Positions 24,414 to 37,000 of a stretch of DNA of 64,000 bases are shown in pieces. The DNA comes from Thermothielavioides terrestris NRRL 8126 (lineage: Eukaryota; Ascomycota; Sordariomycetes; Sordariales; Chaetomiaceae), in the NCBI RefSeq assembly GCF_000226115.1, contig NC_016458.1:1550001-1614000 (forward strand), read 5' to 3'. The notes beneath the pieces were generated by a model. It saw only the letters and a list, made by a program, of their open reading frames with translations. It made no database searches and had not been told where the DNA came from. Each line of letters opens with the position of its first letter. The stretch's first letter is position 1. Both the position numbers and the translations under genes were made by a program.

Positions 24414-27400
24414 AACATGGATGGATGGATGGGCGGCGCGGCCGATGTTGCACAGCACAACACCAACGCAAGCCCGTCCCTTCCCTGCCTCCCACGCTCT
24501 CAACCCCTGACTGCTGCATCGGCAGCGGCGGGCGGCGGGCCCGCACCGCAACCCTGGCCAGCCAAGTGAACCCTTGCCGAGATTGGGGACATGCTCAAGG
24601 GGGGGAAGAAGAAGGGGAATTTGATTGTTCCAATGCGATGCGACGCTGGCTGCCCCACGGATGCAACGCGAGGTTCAGGGTCGCGTTTCTGCCAAGATAT
24701 CTCGTCGACTTCGGCGGGACTGTTGTTTTGATCTTCAATTTCCACTGCGGTCAGAGGGACAGATTGGGACTGCCGCTTTCGGAGTACGGAGTAACTACGC
24801 TGCCTCCCATCCCAAGTTGGGGGTGAAGTCTTCTGCTTGGAATTTCGGATGTTCCGTCATACTTCGCCACGGGGCCCGGCTGGCAATGGATCAGGTTGCG
24901 GCCGCTGACCCTAGACAAACAAAGGCATCTTTGCCGAAGAGAGAGCCATCGTAATTGTGACATTTGTAAACTGGACTGATTACTGAGCAACCCAACTGCT
25001 CCCTCTTGTTTCGGTGGCTCGATTGGGAGCTCCTCTCCCGTGACCTGACAATCGGCTCATTCTCAGCAAGAGCTCGGCGTCATGGTGACAGCCACCGTTC
25101 GGCTCACAGGAAGCGCAGTGGCGGGTATTGGCTGTCGGTTGCTTGCTGAGATCCTCCTGGATCGTCCTTCACCTGCACGCGTGACCTGTTGACGATCTCA
25201 GAAGAGCAGTAGTTGATTCACCGTCAGTTGCCTCCGTCCGCTCCCTCCTCCGGGACGTGCAGAAGCAGGAACGAAGCCATCAAGGCTAACTACTCTTCCG
25301 TCCGTCCGTTCCGCCATTCAGTCAGCCCGCCGGTCACCACTTCCCAGTGAAACATGAACGCCCGTTCGCGGATGGTCATGCGTATAAACAAACCCGTGTG
25401 TCGTGTGCGTCTGATAACTTGAATGCCCGTTGATATCCGGGGAAGGTTTGTGTGTGTCTGAGCGCGCCAGCTCGTGACCTTTCGGTTGGTGTGTTGAGTG
25501 AGGCATGTAACTATGATGTCGGAGGAGAGGGCTGGCCGTGAATAATCCGCCCAGACCGGCCCGAGCGTAGCTCAAGGACGGTCGTGGAACGCAGAGCTAC
25601 TCAGCTACACTACGTTCGAGGTGTACCGAATAAATAGGTGCTAGCAAGTATATCTCAAAGTACTAAGTAAGCGGATCTTTGGTGTATTCGGCACAGTCAT
25701 CTCTAATTGGTCGCGGTTACGCTCTGATGGTCTGTCCTGCCAAAGGACTGCCCATCCAGGGAGAGCTCTGGTAAAGCTCAAATCTGTGCAAGGAAGCGTG
25801 AGTTGGGGGCAGGGATCCTTCTCCCTTCACGTCGGATTCTCCAATAGCCCTGGCTCAACGTTGGTTACACACAAAGTAGACATTACAGGTAAGTTATCCG
25901 TTGACACGGCGCGGCAGCAATGCTTCCGCCCGTCATGCGATGTATGCCATGGTGTGTTCGAACAGGGACGCAGTGGGACGTTACCCGAGCGAGATTCGGC
26001 GTTGTGGTCGTCTTGCTTTTTTTCCCTCGTTCTATTCCTTTTCATCTAAGATTGCTACCGTGTCGAACAACAGCGAAACTGCTGGACGGTTTCGGATGTT
26101 GCGCTGACAGCTCGGTCCGACATGACTGTTGCCATGTGCCGCCTCCCAATCATTCGCTGCAGCGCGAGAGCTGTGCCCTTGACTGTCCCAACTAAGCATC
26201 GCACGGGCTGTTTGTAGTGTACCGGAAGGTCGGCGATCTGCGGCCATGCTGCGCCGTCATCGACGCTCGGAGTCCATGAGCTTCACCTGTTGTCGGAGAC
26301 CGGCCGCGGAAGGATCTGACCGATATTGTTGTCTGCACACTGTGTCCGGAATAGTGTTGTTACCCCCTGGCGAAAGCCGGTCAGTGTCTGCTGTCGGCAT
26401 GTGGCGTGAATCCCTGACGGAATCCTTCCTCATCATGCAACGGCCAGGGGCCGACCGTGGCCCTTCGCTGCAGGCGGGAAGACGGGGATGAGCCGGTCGT
26501 CAGGTGCTTGTTTTGCCCAGCCCGGGAGCCAAGCATGATCCAGTGTAAGTTGCCAGGAGGACTACGCAGTATTCCGTACTCCGTCGTTATTCGGCACAGA
26601 ATATCCGTACTCCGTAATCATCCAGTACATTCGCAGGCCAGGCGGCTCAAATATCAGCCCGTCCGTGGCTGTATAGCGGTAGACCGCGGCGTGGATGCTT
26701 GTTTCAGGGGCTACACAGTACAAGCTTTGATGCCTCAACACCGTCAGCTGCCGAGCGTCAGGAGACCATCATGAACAGTTGACCAACATGTTTCCGCGAC
26801 ACGCAATGATGGTTCGCAATCTCGTGCCGCTTGCTCAGACCTGAGAGTAATGCCACCACGCATACTAAGATCAGACCACTGGCTCGTAGTCAGCCGTTTA
26901 TTTGCTGTGCTAATTTTATCCGACAAAACAGATCTGCTCGGCTCGTCTTTCCCCTTTCTCCTCTCTCCCCCCAGCCCGAAGAGACAGGCCCGAGGGTGCA
27001 TCGGGCCGTGCCACGTTGAGTGTTTCGACTGTCGTTCCCGAAGAGAAGACAAGCGGTAAACAAGGCACTACTATCAACGGGGAAGCGATTGTGAGAGGAG
27101 AATGCCGCTGTCATTGCCAAATCGTCCTCGCTTCTATCGAGTATATCACGAGGTATCTCTAGGGAAAGGAAGACTTGCATACTTATTTACACCAAAAACT
27201 TGAGCACTCAACGATATGAAACACATTCGCTCCCTTAAGCCCAAAACAAAGCCACGACTCCACGACTTGATGCTGCACAACCCATACTCCTCCCTTCCCG
27301 GGCAAGCCAGTTGTAGTAGCTCCCTCCTCCCGCCAACAGTAGACGGCGCCTCGCAAAGGTGCTCAAAAGAGACAGCACGACACACGACAGGTCACTCTCC

Positions 27401-28373
27401 GACAGACAGAGCACCCAATATCTGGAAAGGTATCTTCGCCCCGTGCAACCAGATAACTACCTCTAACTACTTCAAATCGAAGTCTGCACCTTCAGAGACC
27501 CACACAAGGCCCAAATCCTCCCTCCCTCCTATAAACTCCTCCAAGCAAGTGCAGACAAATCACATCGCAGGAGTCCTGAGGCTTTCAGCCGGGACAAAGC
27601 ATCCAGATAAGGCTATTATTGTTGGCTGGTTGAAGGGGCAGCACGGGCAAGACAGTCGGGCAGCCAAGCGCTGGGAGGGAGAGAGACTCAACAGCCACGC
27701 CCGCCAGCATCTAAGACCTACGCCCGCCGGTATCTCAGACCTGCAAAACAACACACAGACTTATTGGAGGGACTCCGTAAGCCTTGCTAACAGACCTCAA
27801 GGCTTGATGGATGATACCTGACGGGGCGGGATATGGAGGTTATTTATGAAAAGAGACTTCAAGACGGGTGTGAAGAGGTCCCAGACGAGACGAACGACCC
27901 TGACGAGGTCGAGCCCCGTCTGAGGGGAAAAAAGCAAAGCGGCGTGGGAGGAAGTTGAAGAAAGATAATGCGTGGACACAGACACTGAATGCTGTTCGTG
28001 GAGACAGACACTGCAGACTTTTCGTTACGCCCTAATCTGGTCTCAAGAAGTCCCGAAATAACCTAAGGGAAAGGCAAGCCTTGCAACCTTTTGAAGATCA
28101 AACACTCGAAAGGCAACCATCCATCCCTCGCTGGTATCCTCGCCTCCCTCGACAGCGCCGTGCAACTCTAGATCCCATCCATCGTAACCATCCATCGCTT
28201 AACAACGCCTGTGTCAATCAGCGCCGCAACAGATCCCATCCAAAATAGAGCCATCGCCCACGAAATGAAGAAAGTAGCCGTAAAAAACAGGTCATAAAAA
28301 CATCATATCCCATATCTCATGTCACATATCCGCTCACATATAAGCCCCCCTCAACTGCCGCCTCCTAAATAAA

Positions 28374-31192
28374 TCACTTCACTCGATACGGGCGATGATG
28401 CCCATCATGCCTCGCCCTCTCCCCATACCTCTCCCCACCCTCATTCTCCTCCTCCTCATCGGACTCGCGCCTGTGGGATCGTCGATGCCGGTCCTTTTCG
28501 CGGTCGCGCTCCCTCCGCTCATCGTCATCCCTTTCGCGTCGGTGCTGGCGGTGGCGCCTCTTCTTGTCGTCGTCGTCCTCGTCGTGCTTGCCATCCCGGT
28601 CACGCCCACGGTCCCGTTCTCGTTCACGGCCTCGGTCGCGGTCTCGGTCTCGGTCTCGCTCACGGTCACTGTCATCGTCACGCTCCGCCTCTTCCCGCAT
28701 TTTGCGCTCGAACTCCCTCCTTCGCCGCTCTGTTCACGCCGGAAGGGCACGTTAGTTAGCAGGCGACCTCTCCTCCCTTCCAACTTTCTCAACACAGCAA
28801 AAGGTGGGGGGGGGGGGAGGTGGGACATACGTCGTAACGTGGCCGTCGCCTCGGCATATGCCTGGATTTCCTCCCTGCTCAGCACCCTCAGCACGATGAC
28901 GAAGTCGTCGCGCACCTCGAACCGCTCCTTGCCGATGGTGAGCGCCTCCGGGTTTACCATCTTGCGGCTGATCTTGGTCCACCTCGCGCCCGGTGGCACG
29001 TTCGCCTTGCTCTTGTCGTCCTTGTGCGGGGCGACCCCTTCCCGGACGGGGTTTGGCTCCTCGGGAAAGTGCGCGCGCGGCGGCTTGAGGATGCCCTTAA
29101 GGGGCTTCTTCTCTTGCGCCGTCTCCTTGGGCGGGGGCACGACGCGCGCTTGTCTCTCGTCGCGGGACTTGTCATCACCATCCGTGGGCACCAATGCCGC
29201 GGCATCCGGGTCGGGCTCGCGCTTCTCAGTTGATGACGTTTTATCCTCCGGTGGGGGCTCTTTGGTGGCGGGGGATGTTTCCTTATCGTCGGCGACGGTC
29301 CGCTCGGGCTTCTCGGATTTCCGCGCAGCGTTGTCGGTCTTCAGCTCGGCCAACCGTGCTTTCATCTCGGCCAAGGCGGCAGTGTCGTTGGGGTTGAAGA
29401 CGGAATGCCGCGGACGGCGACGGGACTTTGTCTTTCCTTCGTCATTAGATGAAGAGTGGTCACGAGATGACACTCCGGCATCGCCGCTTTTCTTCGGACC
29501 AGGGGCTTCAGGCTCGGTCGCCGTCCCACTGCGCGGCTCCTCCCGGTCCCTGGGATACTCAACGATTTCAAAGTCTTCGTCCCCGAGCAAGGGCTCCTTC
29601 CGGCTTGACTTCTCCCTCGAGTCACTGTCGTCAGGCTTCCGGCTTGACTTCTCCCTCGAGTCACCGTCGTCAGGCTTCCGGCTGTCGACATCTTCCTCTG
29701 GGTGTCTTCTCGTCGGGGATGGCTCCTTGTTGGGCTTGTCGTTTTTGTCTTTCAAGGCAGACCCGATACCGACAGTGGCGGCAGCAAGGCGAAGTCCGGC
29801 AGCAGCCTTGTCGCGGAGGCTGTCCTTTTTACTGTCGGGCTCGTCGTCATCAGATCTCTTGTCTTTTCTGTCGCGCCCGGCTTCGCTGGCCACTGCGTGG
29901 TCGTGCTCATGGTGTCGCCGGCGATCCCGGTCTTCAAACTCGTGGTGGACGATCTCCAAGTCGCCATCTGGTCGCTTCCTCGGCTCGCGGACCTCGTACC
30001 GTTTTTGAGGCTCCCGACGCTCGCGGCGTTCGTCGAGGTATAGCCTTTCCGGAAGCCGACGGCGTCCCTCAAGGTCATTGGAGTCAACTCGGATACCGAA
30101 GCCACGGGCGACGACGCCGTCGTCCTGGAAGTATTCAAGTTCGCGTTCGCGGATGTCTCGCGGAGGCAGGATGTCATCGTAATAATAATCACCATAATGA
30201 CCACGCCGACCAGGCTCGTCTTGAACCATAGATAGCGGACGGAAGCCTCGGGGCTCTTCTCTGGGGCTCCCGGGAATCTCAAGCCGCCGTGTGTCAGGAG
30301 GCAGGGTGGCAGACGGGGGAAGGGGCATCCGGGCGCCGGCTCCATCGTAAATACCACCGGCCGCTGACCTGTTAATCTTGTCAAGGCCCCAGGTTGTGGG
30401 TGGCGGTGGCCCGCGTGCACGGCGATCGGGCTGGTCGAACGGCCGAGTCAGGTCGGTACTGATGCTGACGGTAGGCCGATAATAGCGATCAAGGCTCTCC
30501 CGACGGATCCGGCGGCGGTGAAGATCATGATCGAGGTCGTATCTAACCAGGTCGCTCGGTTTCGTATACTCGTAGCCCTCGTCAAAGTCCAGCGTGCTGG
30601 TGCGATGATCGGAGCCGGCGTAGAGCGGGCCCGGGCGAGAGGTACGATATGGTTCGCCGGTCCGGTGCCCTAGCCTATCCTGATGGGTCCTGTCCTTCAG
30701 ACGCTGGTATTCCTCCTCATCCATGGCGGCAGCAGAGTGAGCATGGTCGCCCGCTCGGCTTCGCGGGATGGACGACGCGGGCTGGGCGTAGTACTGCCCC
30801 TCATCTTTCGACCAGTAGGGGTCACGCGATGGGCTTCCAGATCTCGGAGCGGACGGGTGGTGCTTCGTAGTGACGATGATGGGCCGCTTGCCCTCGGGGT
30901 CAGTGAGACGGTGGACCCGGGTGCTTTCATTGACACTGGTGCTCCTCGAGAGAGGCTCCTTCCTCACGGCGTAGGTGTTCGCGCTGACGGGGATGGTGCT
31001 CGTGCGGTACTCGTCGACAGGCCGCGAGACAAGCCCTCCGTGGTGGGAGGCGGACATGGCATGGAGATCTCCGCTGTAGAGGGAGCTGTAGCCGGCGCTG
31101 GTGATGGGCATGGAGGCACGGGCGGGGTTGTAAAGGGGCGGCGACCGCCTCTCCGCCGAGTCCGCATATCTGTACCGCGCAGGGTCGGCCAT
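28374..31192 (-). CDS. DUF8035-type protein with Arg/Asp-rich tail
   Basis: Two exons, 28831-31192 and 28374-28729, give 905 aa. The intron donor follows the codons for ATLR, and splicing continues as QRRREFERKMREEAERDDD. The protein is highly charged and mostly disordered. The N-terminus has Tyr/Ser-rich segments (SAGYSSLYSG, TYAVRKEPLSRSTSV). The middle carries DGDSREKSSRKPD repeats. The only folded-looking part is the conserved segment at about 735-790 (PGARWTKISRKMVNPEALTI, FEVRDDFVIVLRVLSREEI), which matches fungal DUF8035. The tail consists of RD/RE/DR repeats similar to those of nuclear RNA-associated proteins, although that role is inferred only from composition. Function unknown. A poly-pyrimidine run (C13) in the intron lies on the coding strand. 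Confidence 0.82.
29604..29682 (-). repeat. 39-bp tandem duplication in the DUF8035-type gene
   Basis: Two nearly identical adjacent 39-bp units (one C/T difference) encode the repeated peptide SRKPDDxDSREKS. The frame is kept. Confidence 0.85.
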
Positions 31193-32425
31193 CTCTGCGG
31201 AGAGGTCTCCCCAGGTCTGGAGGAGTCACTCAGAGGTTCTCAGTGCTGGAGTTGGTTAGTTAGGGCTTAGCGCAGCGATCGATGGCTGCTAACTTGGATC
31301 CGCACAGACGACGACCAAAAGCCGCTCTGGGTGCCGCACACCGCTGCGAACGGTGACGGCTCGAGGCTGCGAGTGGGCTGAGGAAAAAGAGCGGTGACTG
31401 TCCACGTGGAGGGTTCTCATTTTTTTTCCCAATTCCCAAGGGCGGGAAACAAGGCGCGAGTTGTGTGGCGTGTGTCCTTCATGCCCGTCGGGGGCGCAGG
31501 GCTGGCGGGGCGCTTCCATCAGTCTGCATTGGGAGTGGTGTGCGCAAGCGGGGTCTGCTGCGATGTGACGGCGGGGCAAGCCAAGGCGTAGCTCGGAGTA
31601 TCCCCCCTCCCCCACTGCATTCGTTACACTTAGCCAGGGAGAAGAGAAGTAAAAAAAAGTATTTCGAAAGTTGCGCAATGTTCAAGAACGGAAACAGCCA
31701 AACCAAAGCACTTGTAGCAGTCGAGCACAGACGAACATAGTTGAGAAACGGTGGTCTTCGGACAGGGCGGACGGGCGTCAACAGGGTGCCGCGGGGTTGC
31801 AGGGTCTTGGCCGGGAGGTTTTGGAGGAGGGGCACGGCACGGCACAGATGGAAATACCCAGTTTCCAGAAACAGCTCCAGCTGGTTCATCTCTTCCACTC
31901 CTTCCAAGGAAACAGACGAAAGTGGAGCCTATGAGACCCGGTTGTGGCTGCCTGGCCTCGGTGTGGAGAGAAAGTGCGTCTCCCACAGTACAGTCATTCG
32001 CACCTCGCTCAATCGTCATTGCTGCCCATGTCCAGTTTATCTTGTGCAACGAATGATGCTGCTGCTGAACTCCAGCCTATCCCATCGAATATTGTCGGGG
32101 GAGAGCCTCCTGTATCTTCTTAATTCACTAACGTCATTGTATTCAAAATCGGGGGATGTCCACGGCCACAATCCCTGACTTAGCAGACCCCGTCGGCGCA
32201 GTTGGGCGCGGTCCCATGGACGCCGTCTGGGATCGCCGGTAAGGTGAACATCGACGCTGACGTGATGACGTTGAGACTGGCTCCAAAGAAGTGATTGATG
32301 AAGAAAACTTCGACACGTTTTCGATGGCTGAGAGAGGACAATATGCGCCAGGTTGTCTGGAGCGGAGGTGCAACCGAGACGTTACCCAGGGTCTATGGAA
32401 TGGCCCATCCCCCTGAGCTGCCTCC
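31193..32425. other. Intergenic region
   Basis: It lies between the start of the DUF8035-type gene and the 3' end of the kinase-like gene, both on the minus strand. No gene was recognised; it probably holds the promoter of the former and the 3' UTR of the latter. Confidence 0.5.
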
Positions 32426-33613
32426 TTACTCCGACGACGAGTCAAAGTCAAGCTCGTCCTCTGACGAGGCAGATTCATAGCCCTCACTGAACAGATACAC
32501 GACAATTCTCTCCACTCCCTGCAGATCTCCCTCCTTCGTACCCGCCTTCTCGCTGTCGGCCCAGTCTTCAGTATATCCATACCCAAGGCCGATCAACCAA
32601 GCGTCGTTCTTCTTGTCGATCAGAACATTGTCGGCCTTCGCACCGCCCCAGACAACGCCTCCTTCATGGAGCTGCTGAACCGCTTCTTTGATCTGGCTCA
32701 CCCAACGCTCCCTGAGCGGGATTGGCGTGCGACGCAGGAAGATGCCGTCTAGAACCCCGTCGTTCTCGCTGCGGCAGTCGACGTAAGTCAGTAGCAAACC
32801 CGCTACCCTGCCATCATCCTCTGCTGCTACCACGCCGAGCAGACGAACCACGCGCGCCTCGGGCACCACGTTGGACTTGAGCAGCCGGAGATGAGTTTCT
32901 AGTTCATTCTCAAGGGGGATGAACTCCCCAGCTCCAAATCCCTTGAAGAAGCAAGTTGTCTTCTCGCCCGAACCATACAAGTCAACCAGGACCCGAGTAG
33001 GTTGGTCATCAAGCGCCTGTTTTGGTCGCCTAAACGAGACCTCAACCGCCGACGGATCGAAGAACTTGACGTGTTTCTCGAGTTCTTTTGCGAGGTCTGG
33101 CGGGATGTGGCAAAGAGGTTCCGAGAACTGACTCTCCTCGTCTGGCATGTGAACAGGGAAGGGCTTGTCATCTTCCGATTCGAGCCGACATCGGTGAATC
33201 TCAGGGAAGAGATAGTCAGACAACAGAGGCTTCGCCTCGCCCGTTCGAATCAGATCAGGATTAAAAGCCGGCGGGATGTCTGGCGCTACTTTTGCGAAGA
33301 CTGGCTCAAACACAGCGATAAGCCAGTCATAAAAGCGCGCTTCGATCTCTTCCGGATCTTCATCGTCCGAGTGGCCTTCTTCCTCCGCATCCATGTCACT
33401 CCTGCCCCTGACCGCGGCGGTGAACTTGTGGTATCGAGAGGTGATGAGAGGCGAATTGCAAAGGAAGAAAGGCGACAACTCGATGTGAAATCCTCTGCCA
33501 TTGCAGCGAATGAAAACAACGCAGTCATCATCGTTGTCGTAGTGAATATGGACGCGGCTGCGCATCGGCTTGGCCAGGATGCGGCCCGCATTGACTGTCG
33601 GAAGAGAGGTCAT
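32426..33613 (-). CDS. Kinase-fold protein, probably inactive
   Basis: A single exon of 395 aa. The N-terminal half has an acidic stretch (DMDAEEEGHSDDEDPEEIEA) and a conserved-looking fungal domain. From about residue 190 it resembles the fungal protein-kinase-like families that end in a catalytic-loop motif, usually of the type H/W-G-D-x-K-x-D-N-V-L, followed by DFG. Here the loop reads VVWGGAKADNVLID, so the catalytic Asp is Gly. The DFG position reads IGLGYG, so the magnesium-binding Asp is Gly as well. The downstream YTEDWAD, EGDLQGVERI and acidic tail are kept. The fold is thus likely preserved and phosphotransfer lost, making it a pseudokinase or a scaffold. Whether it is expressed cannot be told. 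There are no frameshifts, so it is not a simple pseudogene. Confidence 0.75.
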   Translation of the reverse strand: MTSLPTVNAGRILAKPMRSRVHIHYDNDDDCVVFIRCNGRGFHIELSPFFLCNSPLITSRYHKFTAAVRGRSDMDAEEEGHSDDEDPEEIEARFYDWLIAVFEPVFAKVAPDIPPAFNPDLIRTGEAKPLLSDYLFPEIHRCRLESEDDKPFPVHMPDEESQFSEPLCHIPPDLAKELEKHVKFFDPSAVEVSFRRPKQALDDQPTRVLVDLYGSGEKTTCFFKGFGAGEFIPLENELETHLRLLKSNVVPEARVVRLLGVVAAEDDGRVAGLLLTYVDCRSENDGVLDGIFLRRTPIPLRERWVSQIKEAVQQLHEGGVVWGGAKADNVLIDKKNDAWLIGLGYGYTEDWADSEKAGTKEGDLQGVERIVVYLFSEGYESASSEDELDFDSSSE

Positions 33614-34062
33614 GTCATGTCTTCTCCGATAAGCCGGACGCGGACAAGTGCCAGGGTGAAGCGGGTGTTATTATCTGGGACCAATCGCGATTTTGAAGAC
33701 AACGGATGAATGCCGGAGATGTTGCGCCAGTGAAAGGTGCAGCGCGCACAGTGGCAGCTCAGCCGCTGCGCCTTGCAAACATCGCTGCAGTGGGAGCAGG
33801 GTCGGAAGACGCGTTGGTTGGCCAGGGATACACAAAACCGTGCGGGACATCCCGAGTCGGGCTCTGAGCCTCGTCTCCCTCCCTTCCAGTTCGAGCCCAT
33901 GTCACACCGATTGATGCCCAATGAAGGTGAATGCGCGGTGGCAAGGTCAGGGATCAACAGCTTGAGTCGCGCAAGGCAGCAAACCAGAATCCCGAAGTCG
34001 TACAGCTCGAGGGAGTGCGATAGTAATTTGCAATACTCCTCCAAGAAAGCCTCCTAAAGGAA
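33614..34062. other. Short intergenic region
   Basis: This 449-bp gap separates the Prp22 3' end from the start of the kinase-like gene; both are on the minus strand. It probably contains the Prp22 terminator and the promoter of the downstream gene. No clear motif was read. Confidence 0.5.
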
Positions 34063-37000
34063 TCATCCCCAGGTACCACCGCCACCGCCCCTGGCGCCCC
34101 TTCGCCGCGCCGACAGTCGCCAGTCGTCTTTGTCAGCGTACTTGTTGTACAGCGGCTCTATCCGCTCCTGCCAGCGCCGTTTCGACATCTTGCCGTCCGT
34201 GCCCGCCAGCCGGAAGAAGGTCGGGGCCGCCTCGACGAGCCATTTGGGCTCGATGCTGGTCGTCCAGTGCATGTACTCGCGCGACGTGAGGACGAGGCCG
34301 TGGTAGATGACCCACTCGGCCTGCTTCCCGAACAGCGCCGATGAGGGATGCATGTAGACCTCGGTGCCCTGGACCACGGTTTTGTAGGCGCCAGCTCCAG
34401 CTCCGGCCTCCGTCTCCCGCCGCGCTGCATTGCGGAAGAAGCCGGCACACAGGGCGCGGCGTACCCGGTCGGTGTCGCTGCCGCACGAGACGATCGGCTG
34501 GCGGTAGCGCTCTATGATCCCGACGAGCTGTTCCCGCACGTCTTTGGCTTGCCTCATGGACCGCGCCAGGATGAAGTTCTCGAAGCACCAGGAACTCGAG
34601 TAGCCGCTCTGCTTCCACGAGTTGTACACGTTGAGCAGTGTGAGATGGTCGCCATGCGGATCGTGAAATTTTGCCTTCTTCTGATCGGCCTGTGCTTGCT
34701 TTTCCTTTGGCCGGAAGAAAACGTTTGGCAAGTCCAGCATGGCCACTATGGTAAGGATCTCGTCTGAGCAACCTAGGTCGGCCGCAACGATCAGCACTTT
34801 GGCGAGCGACGACTCGAGAGGGAAGTCGGCAATTCGGCGTCCAAGTCGTGTCAGCATCCCCTCGTCATCAAGGGCGCCCAACGCATAAAGCTCCTCCAGA
34901 GCAGCCAGCATCGTGTTGACCGGGGGTGGGTCCATGAAGTCAAAGTGCAGCACGTCGTTGATGCCCATTGCTTTGAGCATGAGGATAGTTGTGGACACGT
35001 TTTGGCGCTGAATGGCAGGTATTGGTGAAGGGAGCATTTCGGATTGATATGCTGCTTCCGTATAGAGCCTGAAGCATTTACCTGGCCCAGTCCGACCCGC
35101 ACGGCCGGCTCGCTGGTTGGCTTGTGCTTGTGAGATGGGCGTGACAATGAGCGAATCCATGCCCAGTTTCGGGTCGTAGGCGTCTTGCTTGACAAAGCCG
35201 GGATCTACTACATAGTAGATATTGTCGATCGTGATGGAGGTTTCGGCGATGTTGGTGGCAATGACAACCTTTCGGCCACCCGGAGGAGCCGGCTCAAAGA
35301 TGCGGCCCTGCATCTCGGGGGGGAGTGCCGCATACATAGGAAGGATAACAAGCTCCGGGACGCCTGGGCCAAGCGCCTTCATCCGCTCGGACAGAATTTC
35401 GCATGAAGTATCGATCTCTTCCTGTCCTGTCAAAAACAGGAGGATATCGCCGGACGGCTCTGTCAGGTGGATTTCCATAACGGTAGTGAGGGCAGCATCA
35501 AAGTAGTCCGACACAGGCTCCCGTGAATACAGTATTTCCACGGGGAATGTACGGCCGGGGATTGTGAAGATCGGGGCGTCGTTGAAGTAGGATGAGAACT
35601 TCTCGGCGTCGAGTGTCGCGGACGTGCTAATAACCTTGAGATCCGGTCGCTTCCTCAAAGTCCTTTTCAACAATGCGAACAGAACGTCTGTAGCGATGGT
35701 TCGTTCGTGCGCCTCGTCAAGAATGATAACGGAGTACCTTTTGAGATCCGGATCCATGAGGATCTCGCGTTGAAGTGTGCCATCCGTCATGAACTTGATC
35801 TTGGTGGCCGGGCTGGTGTAATCCTCGAATCGAACCGAATAGCCAACTTCCTGGCCCAGGACGCAACCAACCTCCTCGGCCACGCGTTTAGCCACAGACA
35901 TGGCAGCTACGCGGCGAGGTTGCGTGCATCCAATAATGCCGTTGTTTGCAAAGCCCGCCTCAGCAAGGTATTGTGTCAACTGCGTCGTCTTGCCGGATCC
36001 AGTCTCGCCGACCACAATAAGTATCTGATTCTGTCGTATAGCATCGATCAGTTGATCGCGGAATGCGAAGATCGGCAGGGATTCCCGCTGTTGTTTTATG
36101 GTCATATCTGTCCTCTTTCCAGATGATTGAGCCGTGGGTGGGACTGAAAGGTTGTGGCGCCGACTTGTGTCAGACTTTGTGGTCTTGACAGTGGCGCTTC
36201 TGAGATCGCTGGCAAACTTGCGTCTCTCCGGACCTGCCATCGGATCGTTCCACTGAGTTGACAAGTCGAGCTTGCCCCCTTTATTGGCAGCCGCTTCGGC
36301 AGCCGCTGCAGCCTGTTGCTGTCGCAGCTCCGCCCTCTCTTTGGCCAGCGCGGCCCCAGACATGGCAGCCCGATTTAATGACCCGTCGGGGGCCTTCACG
36401 ACACGGATGGGGGAAAGCTCGAGAGACTGCCTGGTCTGGCCAGCAAGGAACGGCGGCTCCTCATCTCTGACCTCGATGTCCAGGTCTTCTTCCAGCTCCA
36501 TCTCGCCATCACCCCTGGGAGGTGCGTCGTGATCTAGATCGGGAAAGTCGGAGGCCTTCACGACTCCGGATGCGATGAGTTGGCGAATCTCCCACCGTTC
36601 CGGAGACGTCATCCTCCTCCCCCGTCTCACCGCAGGATTGGGTTCCTGGAATCTGTCATTGGCGTGCCCGGCCCTGCCTCTGCCCAGAGGCTGCATATTA
36701 GCGCCAGAACCGAGATTCACAAGCGGAGCGAGGTCCTGGCCGGTGACTTGGTCTACATCTTTCATCGACAACGCAACTCGCGAGCCGTCTGTGTTGACGA
36801 CCCTGACCTTGACGGTCTGTCCGCGTTCGACCAAGCCTAATGGATGGCTGCACCGGCCTGCCAACCTTGAAGCGAGAACGAGGCCGGTCACATGCCCTCG
36901 CACGCCGTGGAGGTGCACAAATACGCCAAAGCCCTTGACGCCAGTCACGGTGCCATCGTAGATCTTGTGCAGGATAGGAGCTTCGTCCATCGTCGACGCT

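Larger units (their letters stand above)
14507..28373. other. 13.9-kb gene-poor region
   Basis: I found no open frame or spliceable set of frames with a recognisable family. The longest frames (up to about 200 codons, such as 27216-27821 plus) have no motifs and odd composition. The region contains two copies of a 400-bp transposon (18953-19352 and 22025-22426), a GTAAG microsatellite, a G-rich tract and many short recurring words (GTACGGA, TAGTGTA). The part next to 14507 may be a long promoter and leader of the DUF8032-type gene. Highly diverged or multi-intron genes cannot be excluded by reading. Confidence 0.5.

Noticed and set aside
27216..27821. 201-codon plus-strand open frame before the DUF8035-type gene
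   Set aside because: Low-information composition without hydrophobic cores or motifs; no homologous family comes to mind.
28395..30008. 537-codon plus-strand open frame
   Set aside because: Antisense of the DUF8035-type gene; its Ser/Val/Leu-rich content is the mirror of Glu/Arg/Asp codons.
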